Shown here in pieces: positions 41,604 through 50,640 of a stretch of DNA of 64,000 nt. The number at the start of each line of letters is the position of its first letter. The first letter of the stretch is position 1. A program made the translations under genes and the position numbers. The notes beneath the pieces were generated by a model. The model was not told the DNA's origin. It did no database searches and was given only the letters and a program-made list of their open reading frames with translations. Location of the stretch: positions 3,472,001-3,536,000 of the forward strand of contig NZ_CP023694.1 of NCBI RefSeq assembly GCF_008705135.1, written 5' to 3'. This stretch comes from Streptomyces coeruleorubidus (lineage in GTDB: Bacteria; Actinomycetota; Actinomycetes; Streptomycetales; Streptomycetaceae).

Positions 41604-41896
41604 GGGGCGAAGCCCCGGACCGGGGTGCAGGGGGCGAAGCCCCCGTCGGGGTCCGGGGTGAAGCCCCGGACGGGGGCGCAGGGGGCGAAGCCCGCATCCG
41701 GGGCGCGGGGCGGAGCCCCGGACGGGGGCGCAGGGGGCGAAGCCCCCGTCCGGGGTGCGGGGCGGAGCCCCGAGGCCAGGACCGCTTGTCCGACTGGGTC
41801 GGGTGGGCGGGTGGGAAACCCCGGGGTCCGGGGCGGAGCCCCGCGGCGTTGGCCTCCTGGCCGACAGCTACGGGCGGGCGGGTGGGCAAACCCCCC
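41604..41896. repeat. GC-rich tandem array of about 26-bp hairpin units
   Basis: Seven units start at 41604, 41630, 41655, 41681, 41707, 41733 and 41759. Each consists of a self-complementary GGGGC(G/T)(A/G)AGCCCC-type core followed by a G/C spacer. Another core occurs near 41830, and a longer motif (GGGCGGGTGGG followed by AAACCCC) appears twice, at about 41805-41822 and 41876-41893. The array fills the gap between two convergent genes. The upstream part of the gap (41377-41603) shows no gene. Confidence 0.85.
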
Positions 41897-41897
41897 G

Positions 41898-42494
41898 CTA
41901 GACCCCCGCCGCCGCGAACGCCCCCCGGGCCATCCGATGCAACAGCTCCGCCGTAGCCCCCCGCCCGGGCAGAGACCCGGCCCGACCCAAGTGCGGCGTC
42001 GAGTTCAGCAGCCCGAACACCGAGTGCACAGCCGACCGCGCCGCAGGCTCCCCCAGCGCGGGATACACCTCGCGCACCACCCCCACCCACAGCTCCACAT
42101 ACTGCCGCTGAAGCTGCCGCACCATCTTCCGGTCACTGTCCCGGAGGCGATCCAGCTCCCGATCGTGCAGGGTGATCAGAGGCCGGTCGTCGAGCGCGAA
42201 GTCGATATGTCCCTCGATCAGCGAGTCGAGGACCGCCTCCGCCCCCGCACCCCCGTCCGCCTCCGCCACCCGCCGCTTCGCCCCGGTCAGCAGCTGCCCG
42301 CTGATCCCCACCAGCAGCTCCGCGAGCATCGCGTCCTTCCCCGCGAAGTGCCGGTACAGCCCGGGCCCGCTGATCCCGACAGCGGCACCTATCTCGTCGA
42401 CCCCGACCCCGTGGAAGCCCCGCTCGGCGAACAGCCGGGCAGCCTCCTTGAGGATCTGCTCGCGTCGGGTGGGGGCATCGGTTCTCGTGGCCAT
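41898..42494 (-). CDS. TetR-family repressor of the leucine-degradation operon
   Basis: 198 residues. TetR HTH: RREQILKEAARLFAERGFHG, VDEIGAAVGISGPGLYRHFA, GKDAMLAELL. The C-terminal ligand domain resembles regulators found beside acyl-CoA carboxylases in actinobacteria. It is divergent from the carboxylase operon starting at 42581, and two similar palindromes lie between them. Inferred to sense an acyl-CoA intermediate and to repress both itself and the operon. Its 3' end borders the GC-rich hairpin array. Confidence 0.88.
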   Translation of the reverse strand: MATRTDAPTRREQILKEAARLFAERGFHGVGVDEIGAAVGISGPGLYRHFAGKDAMLAELLVGISGQLLTGAKRRVAEADGGAGAEAVLDSLIEGHIDFALDDRPLITLHDRELDRLRDSDRKMVRQLQRQYVELWVGVVREVYPALGEPAARSAVHSVFGLLNSTPHLGRAGSLPGRGATAELLHRMARGAFAAAGV

Positions 42495-42515
42495 GAAATC
42501 AATTCTAGACAGGGA

Positions 42516-42561
42516 GGTTAGCGGTCGTTAACCTGAAGGAAATGCGTTAACGCTCATTAAC
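42516..42561. promoter_or_regulatory. Two TetR-type operators between repressor and carboxylase operon
   Basis: GGTTAGCGGTCGTTAACC (42516-42533) and GTTAACGCTCATTAAC (42546-42561) share the pattern GTTAxCG-NN-C(G/A)TTAAC. Each is palindromic with one mismatch. Their centres are about 29 bases apart, nearly three helical turns. They cover the region directly upstream of the operon start. Confidence 0.75.
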
Positions 42562-42580
42562 AAGGTGAGGGGACCGCAGG

Positions 42581-44197
42581 ATGCACGAGGCACCGGAGCT
42601 CACGAGCGCGGCAGACCCCGCGTCGGAGGCCTTTCGGGCCAACGAGGAGGCGCACCACGCCCTCGTGGAGGAGCTGCGCGCCAAGCTGGCCGCAGCCGCG
42701 CAGGGCGGCGGCGAGAAGGCCCGCGCCCGCCACACCGCGCGCGGCAAGCTGCTCCCCCGCGACCGCGTCGACACGCTCCTCGACCCGGGCTCGCCCTTCC
42801 TGGAGCTGGCCCCGCTCGCGGCCGACGGGATGTACGAGGGCCAGGCCCCGGCCGCCGGTGTCATCGCCGGCATCGGCCGGATCAGCGGCCGCGAAACGGT
42901 GGTCATCGCCAACGACGCCACGGTCAAGGGCGGCACGTATTACCCGATGACGGTCAAGAAGCACCTCCGCGCCCAGGAGGTCGCCCTCGACAACCGCCTC
43001 CCCTGCGTCTACCTCGTGGACTCCGGAGGCGCCTTCCTCCCCATGCAGGACGAGGTCTTCCCCGACCGCGACCACTTCGGCCGGATCTTCTACAACCAGG
43101 CCCGCATGTCCGGCGCCGGCATCCCCCAGATCGCCGCCGTCCTCGGCTCCTGCACGGCCGGCGGGGCGTACGTCCCGGCGATGAGCGACGAGGCGGTGAT
43201 CGTCCGCAGCCAGGGCACGATCTTCCTGGGCGGACCGCCCCTGGTGAAGGCGGCCACCGGCGAGGTCGTCACGGCGGAGGAGCTCGGCGGCGGCGAGGTC
43301 CACTCCCGCGTCTCGGGCGTCACGGACCACCTCGCGGAGAACGACGCGCACGCCCTGCGCATCGTCCGCACGATCGTCTCCACCCTCCCCGCACGAGGAG
43401 GGCTCCCCTGGGAGGTCACGGAGGCGACAGAACCCAAGGTCGACCCGCACGGCCTCTACGGCGCGGTCCCGGTCGACTCCCGCACCCCGTACGACGTGCG
43501 CGAGATCATCGCCCGGGTCGTCGACGGCTCCCGTTTCGCCGAGTTCAAGTCCGAGTTCGGCCAGACCCTGGTCACGGGCTTCGCCCGGATCCACGGCCAC
43601 CCGGTGGGCATCGTCGCCAACAACGGCATCCTGTTCTCCGAGTCCGCCCAGAAGGGCGCCCACTTCATCGAGCTGTGCGACCAGCGCGGCATCCCGCTGG
43701 TGTTCCTCCAGAACATCTCCGGGTTCATGGTCGGCAAGGACTACGAGGCGGGCGGCATCGCCAAGCACGGCGCCAAGATGGTCACCGCGGTGGCCTGCAC
43801 GCGCGTGCCGAAGCTGACGGTCGTGGTGGGCGGCTCGTACGGCGCCGGCAACTACTCGATGTGCGGCAGGGCGTACTCCCCCCGCTTCCTGTGGATGTGG
43901 CCGAACGCCAAGATCTCGGTCATGGGCGGCGAGCAGGCCGCCTCGGTCCTCGCGACCGTCAAGCGGGACCAGCTGGAGGCGCGCGGCGAGTCCTGGCCCG
44001 CCGAGGACGAGGAGGCCTTCAAGGCCCCGGTCCGCGCCCAGTACGAGCGCCAGGGGAATGCCTACTACGCGACGGCCCGCCTCTGGGACGACGGTGTGAT
44101 CGACCCGCTGGACACCCGGCAGGTCCTGGGCCTGGCCCTGACCGCGTGCGCCAACGCGCCCCTGGGTGACCCCCAGTTCGGCGTCTTCCGGATGTGA
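42581..44197 (+). CDS. accD1: Acyl-CoA carboxylase beta (carboxyltransferase) subunit, methylcrotonyl-CoA type
   Basis: 538 residues from ATG 42581, GAGGGGA upstream. Carboxyltransferase of the crotonase superfamily: [100 protein letters not shown] and [20 protein letters not shown]. The MQDEVFPD and NYSMCGRAY segments are typical of methylcrotonyl-CoA and geranyl-CoA carboxylases. First gene of a leucine/isovalerate catabolic operon: it transfers CO2 from biotin to 3-methylcrotonyl-CoA with the alpha subunit encoded next. Confidence 0.92.
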   Translation: MHEAPELTSAADPASEAFRANEEAHHALVEELRAKLAAAAQGGGEKARARHTARGKLLPRDRVDTLLDPGSPFLELAPLAADGMYEGQAPAAGVIAGIGRISGRETVVIANDATVKGGTYYPMTVKKHLRAQEVALDNRLPCVYLVDSGGAFLPMQDEVFPDRDHFGRIFYNQARMSGAGIPQIAAVLGSCTAGGAYVPAMSDEAVIVRSQGTIFLGGPPLVKAATGEVVTAEELGGGEVHSRVSGVTDHLAENDAHALRIVRTIVSTLPARGGLPWEVTEATEPKVDPHGLYGAVPVDSRTPYDVREIIARVVDGSRFAEFKSEFGQTLVTGFARIHGHPVGIVANNGILFSESAQKGAHFIELCDQRGIPLVFLQNISGFMVGKDYEAGGIAKHGAKMVTAVACTRVPKLTVVVGGSYGAGNYSMCGRAYSPRFLWMWPNAKISVMGGEQAASVLATVKRDQLEARGESWPAEDEEAFKAPVRAQYERQGNAYYATARLWDDGVIDPLDTRQVLGLALTACANAPLGDPQFGVFRM

Positions 44198-44211
44198 GGG
44201 GACGGACGACG

Positions 44212-46128
44212 ATGTTCGAGACAGTGCTTGTGGCCAACCGGGGCGAGATCGCCGTACGGGTCATCCGTACGCTGCGGTCGATGGGCGTGCGCTCGGTGGC
44301 CGTCTTCTCCGACGCGGACGCCGACGCCCGGCATGTCCGCGAGGCGGACACTGCGGTCCGGATCGGTCCGGCCCCGGCGTCCGAGAGCTATCTGTCGGTG
44401 GAGCGCCTGCTGGAGGCAGCCGCGCGCACCGGCGCCCAGGCCGTCCACCCGGGCTACGGCTTCCTCGCCGAGAACGCCGCCTTCGCGCGCGCCTGCGCCG
44501 AGGCCGGCCTGGTCTTCATCGGTCCTCCGGCGGACGCGATCTCCCTCATGGGCGACAAGATCCGTGCCAAGGAGACGGTCCGGGCGGCCGGAGTGCCCGT
44601 GGTCCCCGGCGGACGCGACCCCGAGCTGGCCGACGCGGCCCGCGAGCTGGGCGCGCCCGTGCTGCTGAAGCCGAGCGCGGGCGGCGGCGGCAAGGGCATG
44701 CGCCTGGTGCGGGACCTGACCCGGCTGGAGGAGGAGATCGCCGCGGCCCGCCGCGAGGCCCGCGCCTCCTTCGGCGACGACACGCTCCTGGTCGAGCGCT
44801 GGATCGACCGCCCCCGCCACATCGAGATCCAGGTCCTGGCCGACGGCCACGGAAACGTCGTCCACCTCGGGGAGCGCGAGTGCTCCCTCCAGCGCCGCCA
44901 CCAGAAGATCATCGAGGAGGCCCCGAGCGTGCTCCTCGACGAGGGGACGCGCTCCGCGATGGGCGAGGCGGCGGTCCAGGCGGCCCGCTCCTGCGGCTAC
45001 CGGGGGGCCGGCACAGTCGAGTTCATCGTCCCGGGCACCGACCCGTCCTCGTACTACTTCATGGAGATGAACACCCGCCTCCAGGTGGAACACCCGGTCA
45101 CGGAACTCGTCACCGGACTGGACCTGGTCGAGTGGCAGCTTCGGGTGGCGGCCGGCGAGCCCCTTGCCTTCGCGCAGGAGGACGTGCGGCTGACCGGCCA
45201 CGCGGTGGAGGCCCGTATCTGCGCCGAGGACCCGGCGCGCGGCTTCCTCCCCTCCGGCGGCACGGTCCTGCGGCTCCGCGAACCGCAGGGCGACGGCATC
45301 CGCACCGACTCGGGCCTCACGGAGGGCACGGAGGTCGGCAGCCTCTACGACCCGATGCTCTCGAAGGTCATCGCGTACGGCCCCGACCGCGCGACCGCGC
45401 TGCGCAAGCTCCGTTCGGCCCTGGCGGAGACGGTCACGCTCGGGGTGCAGACCAACGCCGGTTTCCTGCGCCGGCTGCTCGCCCACCCGGCGGTGGTCGC
45501 CGGCGACCTGGACACCGGCCTGGTCGAGCGGGAGGTCGAGGGACTGGTCCCGACCGAGGTACCGGAGGAGGTGTACGAGGCGGCGGGGGCCGTACGCCTG
45601 GACGCGCTGACGCCCGGGCCCGGCGGCTGGACGGACCCGTTCTCGGTCCCCAGCGGCTGGCGGATCGGCGGAGTCCGGAAGCCGCCCGCCTTCCACCTGC
45701 GGGTGCAGGACCCACTGGAGTACACCCCGCGCGGCACCGCCACGGTCACCGACGACCGGGTCTCCGTCACGCTGGACGGCGTCCGCCACACCTTCCACCG
45801 CGCCGCCGACTGGCTCGGCCGCGACGGCGACGCCTGGCACGTGCGCGACCACGACCCGGTGGCCGCGTCCCTGAGCCGCGCGGCCCACGCGGGCGCCGAC
45901 TCGCTGACCGCGCCCATGCCGGGCACGGTGACGGTGGTGAAGGTCGCCGTCGGCGACGAGGTGACGGCGGGCCAGAGCCTGCTGGTGGTGGAGGCGATGA
46001 AGATGGAGCACGTCATCTCAGCCCCGCACGCCGGCAAGGTCACCGAACTGGACGTGACCCCGGGCTCGACGGTCGCCATGGACCAGGTGCTGGCGGTCAT
46101 CGCACCCCACGAGGAGGCGGAGGAATGA
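44212..46128 (+). CDS. accA1: Acyl-CoA carboxylase alpha subunit (biotin carboxylase plus BCCP)
   Basis: 638 residues from ATG 44212, GAGGGGAC upstream; the GTG at 44194 that overlaps the previous stop is less likely. Biotin carboxylase ATP-grasp domain ([33 protein letters not shown] glycine-rich loop, [20 protein letters not shown]), a linker, and a C-terminal biotinyl domain with the EAMKMEH site. It partners the preceding beta subunit in methylcrotonyl-CoA carboxylation. The four-base overlap with the next gene couples them. Confidence 0.93.
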   Translation: MFETVLVANRGEIAVRVIRTLRSMGVRSVAVFSDADADARHVREADTAVRIGPAPASESYLSVERLLEAAARTGAQAVHPGYGFLAENAAFARACAEAGLVFIGPPADAISLMGDKIRAKETVRAAGVPVVPGGRDPELADAARELGAPVLLKPSAGGGGKGMRLVRDLTRLEEEIAAARREARASFGDDTLLVERWIDRPRHIEIQVLADGHGNVVHLGERECSLQRRHQKIIEEAPSVLLDEGTRSAMGEAAVQAARSCGYRGAGTVEFIVPGTDPSSYYFMEMNTRLQVEHPVTELVTGLDLVEWQLRVAAGEPLAFAQEDVRLTGHAVEARICAEDPARGFLPSGGTVLRLREPQGDGIRTDSGLTEGTEVGSLYDPMLSKVIAYGPDRATALRKLRSALAETVTLGVQTNAGFLRRLLAHPAVVAGDLDTGLVEREVEGLVPTEVPEEVYEAAGAVRLDALTPGPGGWTDPFSVPSGWRIGGVRKPPAFHLRVQDPLEYTPRGTATVTDDRVSVTLDGVRHTFHRAADWLGRDGDAWHVRDHDPVAASLSRAAHAGADSLTAPMPGTVTVVKVAVGDEVTAGQSLLVVEAMKMEHVISAPHAGKVTELDVTPGSTVAMDQVLAVIAPHEEAEE

Positions 46129-47075
46129 CAGTCGACGGTCTCCCGATGGCGGTCCCGGCCGCGGACCTCCCCACCCGCGTCCGCATCCACGAGGTGGGCG
46201 CGCGCGACGGCCTTCAGAACGAGAAGGCGACGGTCCCCACGCAGATCAAGGCGGAGTTCGTCCGCCGCCTGGCCGAAGCGGGCCTGACGACGATCGAGGC
46301 GACGAGCTTCGTCCACCCCAAGTGGGTCCCCCAACTGGCGGACGCGGAACAGCTCTACCCCCTGGTCGGCGACCTCCCGGTGGCCCTGCCGGTGCTGGTC
46401 CCGAACGAACGCGGCCTGGACCGCGCCCTGGCCCTGGGCGCCCGGCGGGTGGCGGTCTTCGCCAGCGCCACGGAGTCCTTCGCCAAGGCCAACCTCAACC
46501 GCACGGTGGACGAGGCGCTGGCGATGTTCGACCCGGTGGTGAGCCGGGCGAAGGCCGAGGACGTCCATGTCCGCGGCTACCTCTCCATGTGCTTCGGCGA
46601 CCCCTGGGAGGGCGCGGTCCCGATCCCCCAGGTGGTGAAGGTGTGCCGGGCCCTGCTGGACATGGGCTGTGACGAACTGAGCCTGGGCGACACGATCGGC
46701 GTGGCGACCCCGGGCCACGTGGTCGCGCTCCTCGCGGCCCTCGACGAAGCGGGAATCCCACCGTCCGCCCTCGGCGTCCACTTCCACGACACGTACGGCC
46801 AGGCCCTCGCCAACACGCTCGCGGCCCTCCAGCAAGGCGTCACGACGGTCGACGCCTCCGCGGGCGGCCTGGGCGGCTGCCCGTACGCCAAGTCGGCGAC
46901 CGGCAACCTGGCCACCGAAGACCTCGTGTGGATGCTGCGGGGCCTCGGCATCGAAACCGGAATCGACCTCGGCCGCCTCGTCGCCACCAGCGCGTGGATG
47001 GCCACCCACCTGGGCCGACCCAGCCCGTCCCGCACCGTCCGAGCCCTGTCCCACGAGGACACCGAGGAGCACTGA
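46125..47075 (+). CDS. mvaB: Hydroxymethylglutaryl-CoA lyase
   Basis: 316 residues from ATG 46125, overlapping the previous stop (ATGA), GGAGG upstream. TIM-barrel lyase cleaving HMG-CoA to acetoacetate and acetyl-Co[21 protein letters not shown] (metal-binding D/G motif), [70 protein letters not shown] and the cysteine loop [19 protein letters not shown]. Last step of leucine catabolism in the same operon. Confidence 0.94.
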   Translation: MTVDGLPMAVPAADLPTRVRIHEVGARDGLQNEKATVPTQIKAEFVRRLAEAGLTTIEATSFVHPKWVPQLADAEQLYPLVGDLPVALPVLVPNERGLDRALALGARRVAVFASATESFAKANLNRTVDEALAMFDPVVSRAKAEDVHVRGYLSMCFGDPWEGAVPIPQVVKVCRALLDMGCDELSLGDTIGVATPGHVVALLAALDEAGIPPSALGVHFHDTYGQALANTLAALQQGVTTVDASAGGLGGCPYAKSATGNLATEDLVWMLRGLGIETGIDLGRLVATSAWMATHLGRPSPSRTVRALSHEDTEEH

Positions 47076-47080
47076 TCACC

Positions 47081-48241
47081 ATGGACTACCGCCTCTCCCC
47101 CGAGTTGGAGGAACTCCGCCGCACAGTCGAGGAGTTCGCGCACGAGGTCGTGGCGCCGAAGATCGGCGACCTCTACGAGCGGCACGAGTTCCCGTACGAG
47201 ATCGTCCGGGAGATGGGCCGCATGGGCCTGTTCGGGCTGCCGTTCCCCGAGGAGTACGGCGGCATGGGCGGCGACTACCTGGCGCTGGGCGTGGCCCTGG
47301 AGGAACTGGCGCGGGTGGACTCCTCGGTCGCGATCACCCTGGAAGCCGGCGTCTCGCTCGGCGCGATGCCCGTCTACCGCTACGGCACTCAGGCCCAGAA
47401 GCGGGAATGGCTCCCCCGCCTCTGCTCCGGCGAACTCCTGGGCGCGTTCGGCCTGACGGAGCCGGACGGCGGCAGCGACGCGGGCGCGACCCGCACGACG
47501 GCCCGCCTGGACGAGTCGACGAACGAGTGGGTGATCAACGGCACGAAGTGCTTCATCACCAACTCGGGCACGGACATCACGGGCCTGGTGACGGTCACGG
47601 CGGTCACCGGCCGCACGCCGGACGGCAAGCCGCTCATCTCCTCGATCATCGTCCCCTCCGGCACGCCGGGCTTCACGATCGCGGCCCCGTACTCGAAGGT
47701 CGGCTGGAACGCCTCGGACACCCGCGAGCTGTCCTTCTCGGACGTCCGGGTCCCGGCGGCGAACCTGCTGGGCGAGGAGGGCCGCGGCTACGCCCAGTTC
47801 CTGCGCATCCTCGACGAGGGCCGCATCGCCATCGCCGCCCTGGCGACGGGCCTGGCACAGGGCTGCGTCGACGAATCCGTCAAGTACGCCAAGGAACGCC
47901 ACGCCTTCGGCAAGCCGATCGCCGCCAACCAGGCCATCCAGTTCAAGATCGCCGACATGGAGATGAAGGCCCACACGGCCCGCCTCGCCTGGCGCGACGC
48001 GGCGGCCCGCCTGGTGTCCGGCGACCCCTTCAAGAAGGAAGCGGCACTGGCCAAGCTCTACTCCTCCACCATCGCCGTGGACAACGCCCGCGAGGCCACC
48101 CAGATCCACGGCGGCTACGGCTTCATGAACGAGTACCCGGTCGCCCGCATGTGGCGCGACTCCAAGATCCTCGAAATCGGCGAGGGCACGAGCGAGGTCC
48201 AGCGGATGCTGATCGCACGGGAGTTGGGGCTGGTGAGCTGA
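47081..48241 (+). CDS. acdH: Acyl-CoA dehydrogenase (isovaleryl-CoA dehydrogenase-like)
   Basis: 386 residues from ATG 47081, GAGGAG upstream, 5 bases after the lyase stop. Acyl-CoA dehydrogenase signatures: GAFGLTEPDGGSDAGATRTT, WVINGTKCFITNSGTD, GKPIAANQAIQFKIADMEMK, ATQIHGGYGFMNEYPVARMW and EIGEGTSEVQRMLI. The operon context (methylcrotonyl-CoA carboxylase and HMG-CoA lyase) points to isovaleryl- or branched-chain acyl-CoA. It corresponds by position to the S. coelicolor branched-chain acyl-CoA dehydrogenase AcdH. Followed by a strong terminator. Confidence 0.92.
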   Translation: MDYRLSPELEELRRTVEEFAHEVVAPKIGDLYERHEFPYEIVREMGRMGLFGLPFPEEYGGMGGDYLALGVALEELARVDSSVAITLEAGVSLGAMPVYRYGTQAQKREWLPRLCSGELLGAFGLTEPDGGSDAGATRTTARLDESTNEWVINGTKCFITNSGTDITGLVTVTAVTGRTPDGKPLISSIIVPSGTPGFTIAAPYSKVGWNASDTRELSFSDVRVPAANLLGEEGRGYAQFLRILDEGRIAIAALATGLAQGCVDESVKYAKERHAFGKPIAANQAIQFKIADMEMKAHTARLAWRDAAARLVSGDPFKKEAALAKLYSSTIAVDNAREATQIHGGYGFMNEYPVARMWRDSKILEIGEGTSEVQRMLIARELGLVS

Positions 48242-48262
48242 ACTACCGGCTGGGGCCTGCTC

Positions 48263-48294
48263 ACGGGCGCGGTGATCCGGATCACTGCGCCCGT
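48263..48294 (+). terminator. Long hairpin terminator of the leucine operon
   Basis: Near-perfect 16-bp palindrome (48263-48278 with 48279-48294), only one G-T pair, 21 bases after the last stop. Confidence 0.8.
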
Positions 48295-48350
48295 CCGCAT
48301 TCCCGCCCCCTCCCCCGGGCACAGGTACCAGGGCCCCCCTGGACACGGCA

Positions 48351-48369
48351 TGAGGTTAGGCTAACCTAA
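48351..48369. promoter_or_regulatory. Iron box upstream of desE
   Basis: TGAGGTTAGGCTAACCTAA matches the DmdR1/IdeR iron box TTAGGTTAGGCTAACCTAA at nearly all positions. It lies 71 bases before desE. Iron-loaded DmdR1 would repress the gene. Confidence 0.88.
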
Positions 48370-48439
48370 TCTCGAATCCAGCCAACTGGCTGACAGCCGT
48401 GCCCGCAGTGGCTCCGAACGTACGAAAGCAGACCCAGCG

Positions 48440-49483
48440 ATGTCGAACGCCAGAACCGCCCGTTTCTCCCGCCGCGGCATCCTCGCCGCCGGTGGCGCTC
48501 TCGGACTCGGTGCCCTCGTGACCGCGTGTGGCAGCGAGGACTCGACGGACGGCGGCTCGGACTCGAAGGCGTCCGCCAAGTCCGGCCCGTGGTCCTTCAA
48601 GGACGACCGCGGCAAGAACGTCCAGCTCGACAAGGTCCCCGCGAACATCGTCGCCTTCACCGGCGTCGCCGCCGCCCTGTACGACTACGGCGTCTCCGTC
48701 AAGGGCGTCTTCGGCCCGACCAAGACGCAGGACGGCAAGCCCGACGTCCAGGCCGGCGACATGGACATCAGCAAGGTGACCATCCTCGGCAACACCTGGG
48801 ACCAGTTCAACGTCGAGAAGTACGCCGCCCTCGCCCCCGAGGTGCTGATCAGCACCATGTTCGACTCCGCGGGCACCCTCTGGTACGTCCCCGAGGCCTC
48901 CAAGGACAAGATCGCCAAGCTCGCCCCGAGCGTCGGCGTATCGGTCTACGACCGTCAGCTCACCGCCCCGCTCCAGCGCATGTGGGAGCTGGCCGAGTCC
49001 CTCGGCGGCGACATGAAGGCCGCGAAGGTCACCGACGCCAAGAAGCGGTTCGAGGAGGCCTCCGCGCGGCTGCGCAAGGCCGCCAAGGCACACCCCGACA
49101 TCAAGGTGATGGCCGGTTCCGCGAGCCAGGAGCTCTTCTACGTCTCCGGCACCAACCTCTCGGTCGACCTGGAGTACTTCAAGGCCCTCGGCGTGAACTT
49201 CGTCGAGCCGCCGGAGAAGGCCAAGGCCGAGGGCGGCGGCTGGTTCGAGAGCCTGAGCTGGGAGAACGTCGACAAGTACGCGGCCGACATCATCATGATG
49301 GACGACCGGTCCTCGGCGATCCAGCCGGCGAACATCACCGAGGCGACATGGAAGAAGCTGCCCGCGGTGAAGGCTGGGCAGGTCATCTCCCGGTCGGCCG
49401 AGCCGATTCTGTCGTACGACAAGTGCGTGCCGTTGGTGGAGAACCTGGCGAAGGCCATCGAGACGGCCAAGAAGGTCGCCTAA
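48440..49483 (+). CDS. desE: Desferrioxamine-binding lipoprotein DesE (ABC importer)
   Basis: 347 residues. Lipoprotein with RFSRRGILAAGGALGLGALV then TACG (lipobox, Cys30), possibly Tat-exported. Class III substrate-binding protein: KNVQLDKVPANIVAFTGVAA, YAALAPEVLISTMFD, LRKAAKAHPDIKVMAGSASQ and FESLSWENVDKYAADIIMMD. Position directly upstream of desF and desABCD and the iron box agree with S. coelicolor DesE (SCO2780), the ferrioxamine B/E receptor. No permease or ATPase is adjacent. The start is ATG 48440 with a weak ribosome binding site. Confidence 0.9.
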   Translation: MSNARTARFSRRGILAAGGALGLGALVTACGSEDSTDGGSDSKASAKSGPWSFKDDRGKNVQLDKVPANIVAFTGVAAALYDYGVSVKGVFGPTKTQDGKPDVQAGDMDISKVTILGNTWDQFNVEKYAALAPEVLISTMFDSAGTLWYVPEASKDKIAKLAPSVGVSVYDRQLTAPLQRMWELAESLGGDMKAAKVTDAKKRFEEASARLRKAAKAHPDIKVMAGSASQELFYVSGTNLSVDLEYFKALGVNFVEPPEKAKAEGGGWFESLSWENVDKYAADIIMMDDRSSAIQPANITEATWKKLPAVKAGQVISRSAEPILSYDKCVPLVENLAKAIETAKKVA

Positions 49484-49510
49484 GCAGGCTGCCGAATGGG
49501 CTGAGTGGGC

Positions 49511-49556
49511 GCGTGCGGGTCGGGTGTGGCTGGTCGCGCAGTTCCCCGCGCCCCTA
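49511..49556 (-). repeat. Interspersed intergenic repeat, copy 1 (reverse orientation)
   Basis: Reading the minus strand, AGGGGCGCGGGGAACTGCGC then GACCAGCCACACCCGACCCG matches the copies at 55714 and 62197. It lies between desE and desF. Confidence 0.75.
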
Positions 49557-49598
49557 GGTACGTCACCCCAGCCCCGTGACAATGACTCAGGAGCCCTC

Positions 49599-50453
49599 AT
49601 GACCACCGCCGTAGCCGCCCCGTTCCGTTTCTTCTCGCTCCAGGTCGTACGGACGAGGCGGCTCGGTCCGTCCCTGGTCCGTGTCACCTTCGGTGGACCC
49701 GACCTGCACGCCTTCCACTCCGACGGGCGTGACCAGTCGCTGTCGCTGTTCCTGCCCCACCCCGGGCAGCCCGAGCCGGTCGTTCCGCTGGAGCTCGGGG
49801 ACGGGTGGTGGCAGGGCTGGCGTGAACTGCCGGACGACGTACGGGCCGTGATGCGGTCGTACACCCTGCGGGCACTGCGCCGCGACCCGGACGAGATCGA
49901 CATCGACTTCGCGCTGCACGGCATCGAGCCGGGCGCCGCGGTACAGGCCGGTCCCGCCTCCCGCTGGGCCGCCCGGGCCGCCGCCGGAGACCGGGTCCTG
50001 CTGCTCGGCCCGGCCGTCGCCGACAACCGGGCGATCCGCTTCCGGCCGCCCGAGGACACCGACCTCGTGGTCGTCTGGGGCGACGAGACCGCCGTACCGG
50101 CCGCCTCGGCCATCGTCGAGTCGCTGCCGGCCGGCACCCGTGCCCGGGTCTGGCTCGAGGTGCCGCACGCCGGGGACATCCAGGACCTGCCGACCGAGGC
50201 GGACGCTGAGATCACCTGGCTCGTGAGGGAGGAGAAGGGCCACGAGGGCTCCTCCACGGCCCTCGACGCCCTCCGCGAGGCCCAACTGCCTCCGGCCGAG
50301 CGGCCGTACGTCTGGATCGCCGGCGAGTCCGGCTGCGTCAAGGAGCTGCGCCGGCACTTCGTGCGCGAACGCGGCATCGACCGCCGCCGGGTGACGTTCG
50401 TCGGCTACTGGCGCCGCGGCGTGACCGAGGAGCAGTTGCGGGCCGAGGGGTAA
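49599..50453 (+). CDS. desF: Siderophore-interacting protein DesF (ferric reductase type)
   Basis: 284 residues from ATG 49599, AGGAG upstream. Ferredoxin-reductase-type FAD domain (LGPSLVRVTFGGPDLHAF, MRSYTLRALRRD with the RxYT flavin motif, GAAVQAGPASRWAA) and NADPH domain (WGDETAVPAASAIVESLPAG, YVWIAGESGCVKELRRHFVR, FVGYWRRGVTEEQL). The family (ViuB/SIP) releases iron from imported siderophores by reduction. It corresponds to S. coelicolor SCO2781, between desE and desA. Confidence 0.9.
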   Translation: MTTAVAAPFRFFSLQVVRTRRLGPSLVRVTFGGPDLHAFHSDGRDQSLSLFLPHPGQPEPVVPLELGDGWWQGWRELPDDVRAVMRSYTLRALRRDPDEIDIDFALHGIEPGAAVQAGPASRWAARAAAGDRVLLLGPAVADNRAIRFRPPEDTDLVVVWGDETAVPAASAIVESLPAGTRARVWLEVPHAGDIQDLPTEADAEITWLVREEKGHEGSSTALDALREAQLPPAERPYVWIAGESGCVKELRRHFVRERGIDRRRVTFVGYWRRGVTEEQLRAEG

Positions 50454-50557
50454 CACCGCAGCCCACAAGCCCTCCACCCCCTCCCCAGGCCTTTTCCCGC
50501 ACCCACCCGACCCGAGTGACCACAGTCACGGCAGGGCCCGGTTGCCCGTACATCAAC

Positions 50558-50576
50558 TTAGGTTAGGCTTACCTAA
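50558..50576. promoter_or_regulatory. Iron box upstream of desABCD
   Basis: TTAGGTTAGGCTTACCTAA is one base off the consensus iron box. It lies within a larger palindrome (CAACTTAGGT at 50554-50563 with ACCTAAGTTG at 50571-50580) 64 bases before desA. Confidence 0.92.
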
Positions 50577-50640
50577 GTTGAACCCGCGGTTCAGCCCGCC
50601 CCTGTCCCGCACCGGACTGTCCCCACCGGAGGACCCCCAC

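Noticed and set aside
41604..41780. CRISPR-like periodic array
   Set aside because: Units are about 26 bp with no unique spacers and are self-complementary throughout; no cas genes nearby.
41535..42521. Plus-strand open frame of 328 codons over the hairpin array
   Set aside because: Encoded by the GC-rich repeat and antisense of the TetR gene; no homology-like features.
48440..49483. Full ABC importer operon for ferrioxamine
   Set aside because: Only the binding protein is present; no permease or ATPase gene is adjacent.
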